The translations under genes and the position numbers were made by a program. 64,000 bases of DNA from Betaproteobacteria bacterium (GTDB lineage: Bacteria; Pseudomonadota; Gammaproteobacteria; Burkholderiales; SG8-39), in assembly GCA_016713125.1 (NCBI GenBank), contig JADJPT010000001.1, positions 310,001 to 374,000 of the forward strand, given 5' to 3'. Numbering within the stretch: the stretch's first letter is position 1; every line of letters starts with the position of its first letter. Positions 61,613-64,000 of the stretch are shown here, piece after piece. A model generated the notes under the pieces. It worked only from the letters and a program-made list of their open reading frames with translations. It was not told where the DNA came from and made no database searches.

Positions 61613-62193
61613 TCGGCCGCATCGCCGGCACGCTGCTCGCCAAGAACCCGCCGCAGGTGCTGGTCGAAGCCGGCGGCGTGGGCTACGACATCGACGTGCC
61701 CATGAGCACCTTCTACAACCTGCCGGCCACAGGCGAGAATACCGCGCTGCTGACCCACCTGGTGGTGCGCGAGGACGCGCACGTGCTGTACGGTTTCGCC
61801 ACCGAAGCTGAACGCGCGGCCTTCCGGCAGCTGATCCGCATCTCGGGCGTGGGCGCGCGCACCGCGCTGTCGGTTCTCTCCGGCATGTCGGTGAACGACC
61901 TCGCCCAGGCGGTGGCCACGCAGGACGCCGCGCGGCTCACCAAGGTGCCCGGCATCGGCAAGAAGACCGCCGAACGCCTGTTGCTGGAGCTGAAGGGCAA
62001 GCTGGCCGACGTGCTGCCCGGCGCCGGCGGCGCGAGCGGCGCCGCGTCCGGCGGCGGCAACGACGTCCTTAACGCGTTGTTGGCGCTGGGCTACAGCGAG
62101 AAGGAAGCCCTGCTGGCGATCAAGGCTCTGCCGGCCGACCTGCCGGTGGCCGACGGCATACGCGCGGCGTTGAAGTCGCTGGCCAGGGCCTAG
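61609..62193 (+). CDS. ruvA: Holliday junction DNA helicase RuvA
   Basis: RuvA tetramers bind the junction and load RuvB. The 194-residue protein has domain I (MIGRIAGTLLAKNPPQVLVE; GTG start), helix-hairpin-helix motifs (ISGVGARTALSVLSGM and VPGIGKKTAERLLLEL) and the C-terminal RuvB-binding domain (DVLNALLALGYSEKEALLAIK). It is 13 bases before ruvB. Confidence 0.97.
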   Translation: MIGRIAGTLLAKNPPQVLVEAGGVGYDIDVPMSTFYNLPATGENTALLTHLVVREDAHVLYGFATEAERAAFRQLIRISGVGARTALSVLSGMSVNDLAQAVATQDAARLTKVPGIGKKTAERLLLELKGKLADVLPGAGGASGAASGGGNDVLNALLALGYSEKEALLAIKALPADLPVADGIRAALKSLARA

Positions 62194-62206
62194 CCCGGAA
62201 ATCGCC

Positions 62207-63277
<1,071 letters not shown>

Positions 63278-63288
63278 GCGCAGCGCGC

Positions 63289-63699
63289 ATGGGCGCCGCC
63301 GCGCGCCCCTTCCGCCTCCCGGTGCGCGTCTACTACCAGGACACGGACGCCGGGGGCGTGGTGTTCCACGCCCAGTACCTGGCCTTCTTCGAGCGCGCGC
63401 GCACCGAGTTGCTGAATTCCCTGGGCTTCGACCTGGCGCAGCTGGCCGACGAGGGCCGTATACTGTTTCTGGTGCACGAGGCGTGCCTGCGCTATCGCCG
63501 CCCTGCGCGCCTGAACGACCTGCTCAAGGTCAGCGCCGAGGTGGCGAAGCTGGGCCACGCGAGCCTGGTATTCCACCAGCGCGTGGAACGCGCGGGCGAG
63601 TTGCTGGTCGAAGGCGAGGTGACGCTGGCGCTGGCCGACCGCGAGCGGCTGCGGCCGGCGCGCATGCCGGCGGAACTGAAACGATTGCTGCAAGCATAG
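63289..63699 (+). CDS. ybgC: acyl-CoA thioesterase YbgC (4HBT)
   Basis: The 136-residue hotdog-fold enzyme has the 4HBT active-site motif YYQDTDAGGVVFHAQYL (catalytic Asp) followed by FFERARTELLNSLG. YbgC is the first gene of tol-pal clusters and hydrolyses short-chain acyl-CoAs in vitro. It starts 11 bases after ruvB and precedes tolQ by 21 bases. Confidence 0.94.
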   Translation: MGAAARPFRLPVRVYYQDTDAGGVVFHAQYLAFFERARTELLNSLGFDLAQLADEGRILFLVHEACLRYRRPARLNDLLKVSAEVAKLGHASLVFHQRVERAGELLVEGEVTLALADRERLRPARMPAELKRLLQA

Positions 63700-63720
63700 A
63701 AAAACGAGAACCCGACGACG

Positions 63721-64000
63721 ATGAACGTGACCCAGGACCTAGAAATCTGGACGCTGGTCTCCAACGCCAGCCTGGTGGTGAAGTTCGTGATGCTGTTGCT
63801 GCTGGGCGTGTCGTTCATGAGCTGGCTGTTCATCTTCCGCAAGATGTTCGCCATCCGCCGCGCGCGCAGCCAGACCGAGACCTTCGAGCGCGAATTCTGG
63901 GGCGGCAACGACCTGAACGCGCTGTACCAGGGCGCGGTGAACAATCGCCATACCATCGGCAGCCTGGAGCGCATCTTCGAGTCCGGATTCCGCGAGTTCG
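63721..64000 (+). CDS. tolQ: Tol-Pal system protein TolQ, N-terminal part
   Basis: The gene runs off the window end after 93 complete codons. The visible part has the first TolQ membrane helix (ASLVVKFVMLLLLGVSFMSWLF, seen as VVKFVMLLLLGVSFMSWLF) and the cytoplasmic segment FRKMFAIRRARSQTETFEREFW typical of TolQ (ending ...SGFREF). With TolR it forms the proton channel that drives TolA and outer-membrane constriction. Its position after ybgC confirms the call. Confidence 0.95.
   Translation, partial: MNVTQDLEIWTLVSNASLVVKFVMLLLLGVSFMSWLFIFRKMFAIRRARSQTETFEREFWGGNDLNALYQGAVNNRHTIGSLERIFESGFREF

Overview
The window is one continuous stretch of a GC-rich (roughly two-thirds G+C) bacterial chromosome. 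Gene content and order point to a betaproteobacterium: hslV with the N-terminal MEQFHG propeptide, the gpmA-envC-ctpA-moeB and rhodanese-grxC-secB-gpsA blocks, the coxB-ctaD-ctaG-ctaE-SURF1-ctaA-ctaB-SCO1 cluster facing rpoH-ftsX-ftsE-ftsY, then rsmD-coaD, mutM, lolB-ispE-tRNA-Gln-prs-rplY-pth-ychF and yebC-ruvCAB-ybgC-tolQ. The genus cannot be fixed from this. I see no insertion sequences, prophage, CRISPR array or rRNA, and no gene-free stretch longer than about 200 bases.

Layout. 1-5730: a metal (probably zinc) trafficking cluster, with a COG0523 GTPase tail, a MacB-like ABC pair, small Cys/His-rich exported proteins, a DUF3299 protein and a ZnuD-like TonB receptor. 5869-9438: a tandem-STAS protein, then the HslVU protease and an Hsp20, each of the last two behind a textbook sigma-32 promoter. 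9524-11760: argB, a pyrimidine 5'-nucleotidase and slmA. 11805-16068 (minus): gpmA-envC-ctpA-moeB. 16174-18861: rhodanese, grxC, secB, an SH3 protein and gpsA. 19016-22784: trmL and comF (minus), then an amidase and bioC (plus). 22670-32009: the aa3 cytochrome c oxidase structural and assembly genes. 32096-35607 (minus): ftsY-ftsE-ftsX-rpoH, with a CIRCE operator over the rpoH promoter. 35674-44390: housekeeping genes. 44428-57758: an accessory stretch with a membrane Mrr-like nuclease, a desaturase/Crp/DUF2892 unit with a matching CRP-type operator, a KDG kinase/KDPG aldolase/SDR module, an uncharacterised lipoprotein pair, a Bug/TauD pair, a MOSC protein, an SDR lacking the usual active-site residues, and the ABC-F protein YbiT. 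57799-64000: an EamA exporter, a HerA-like ATPase, yebC, ruvCAB, ybgC and the start of tolQ.

Functional threads. Heat-shock control is wired within the window: rpoH carries an HrcA-type operator, and two sigma-32 promoters drive hslVU and hsp20. The oxidase cluster holds subunits I-III plus copper delivery (CtaG, SCO1 and a SCO-like protein), heme A synthesis (CtaA, CtaB) and SURF1, with four small DUF or uncharacterised membrane proteins between them.

Quality caveat. About twenty apparent frameshifts break otherwise well-conserved, mostly housekeeping genes, usually by one base in a short homopolymer. This looks like residual sequencing or assembly error, not gene decay. Coordinates of affected genes are given across the break, and the break is located in each entry. 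A roughly 58-60 bp structured intergenic repeat occurs twice (18881-18937 and 55200-55259), which is the clearest non-coding novelty here.
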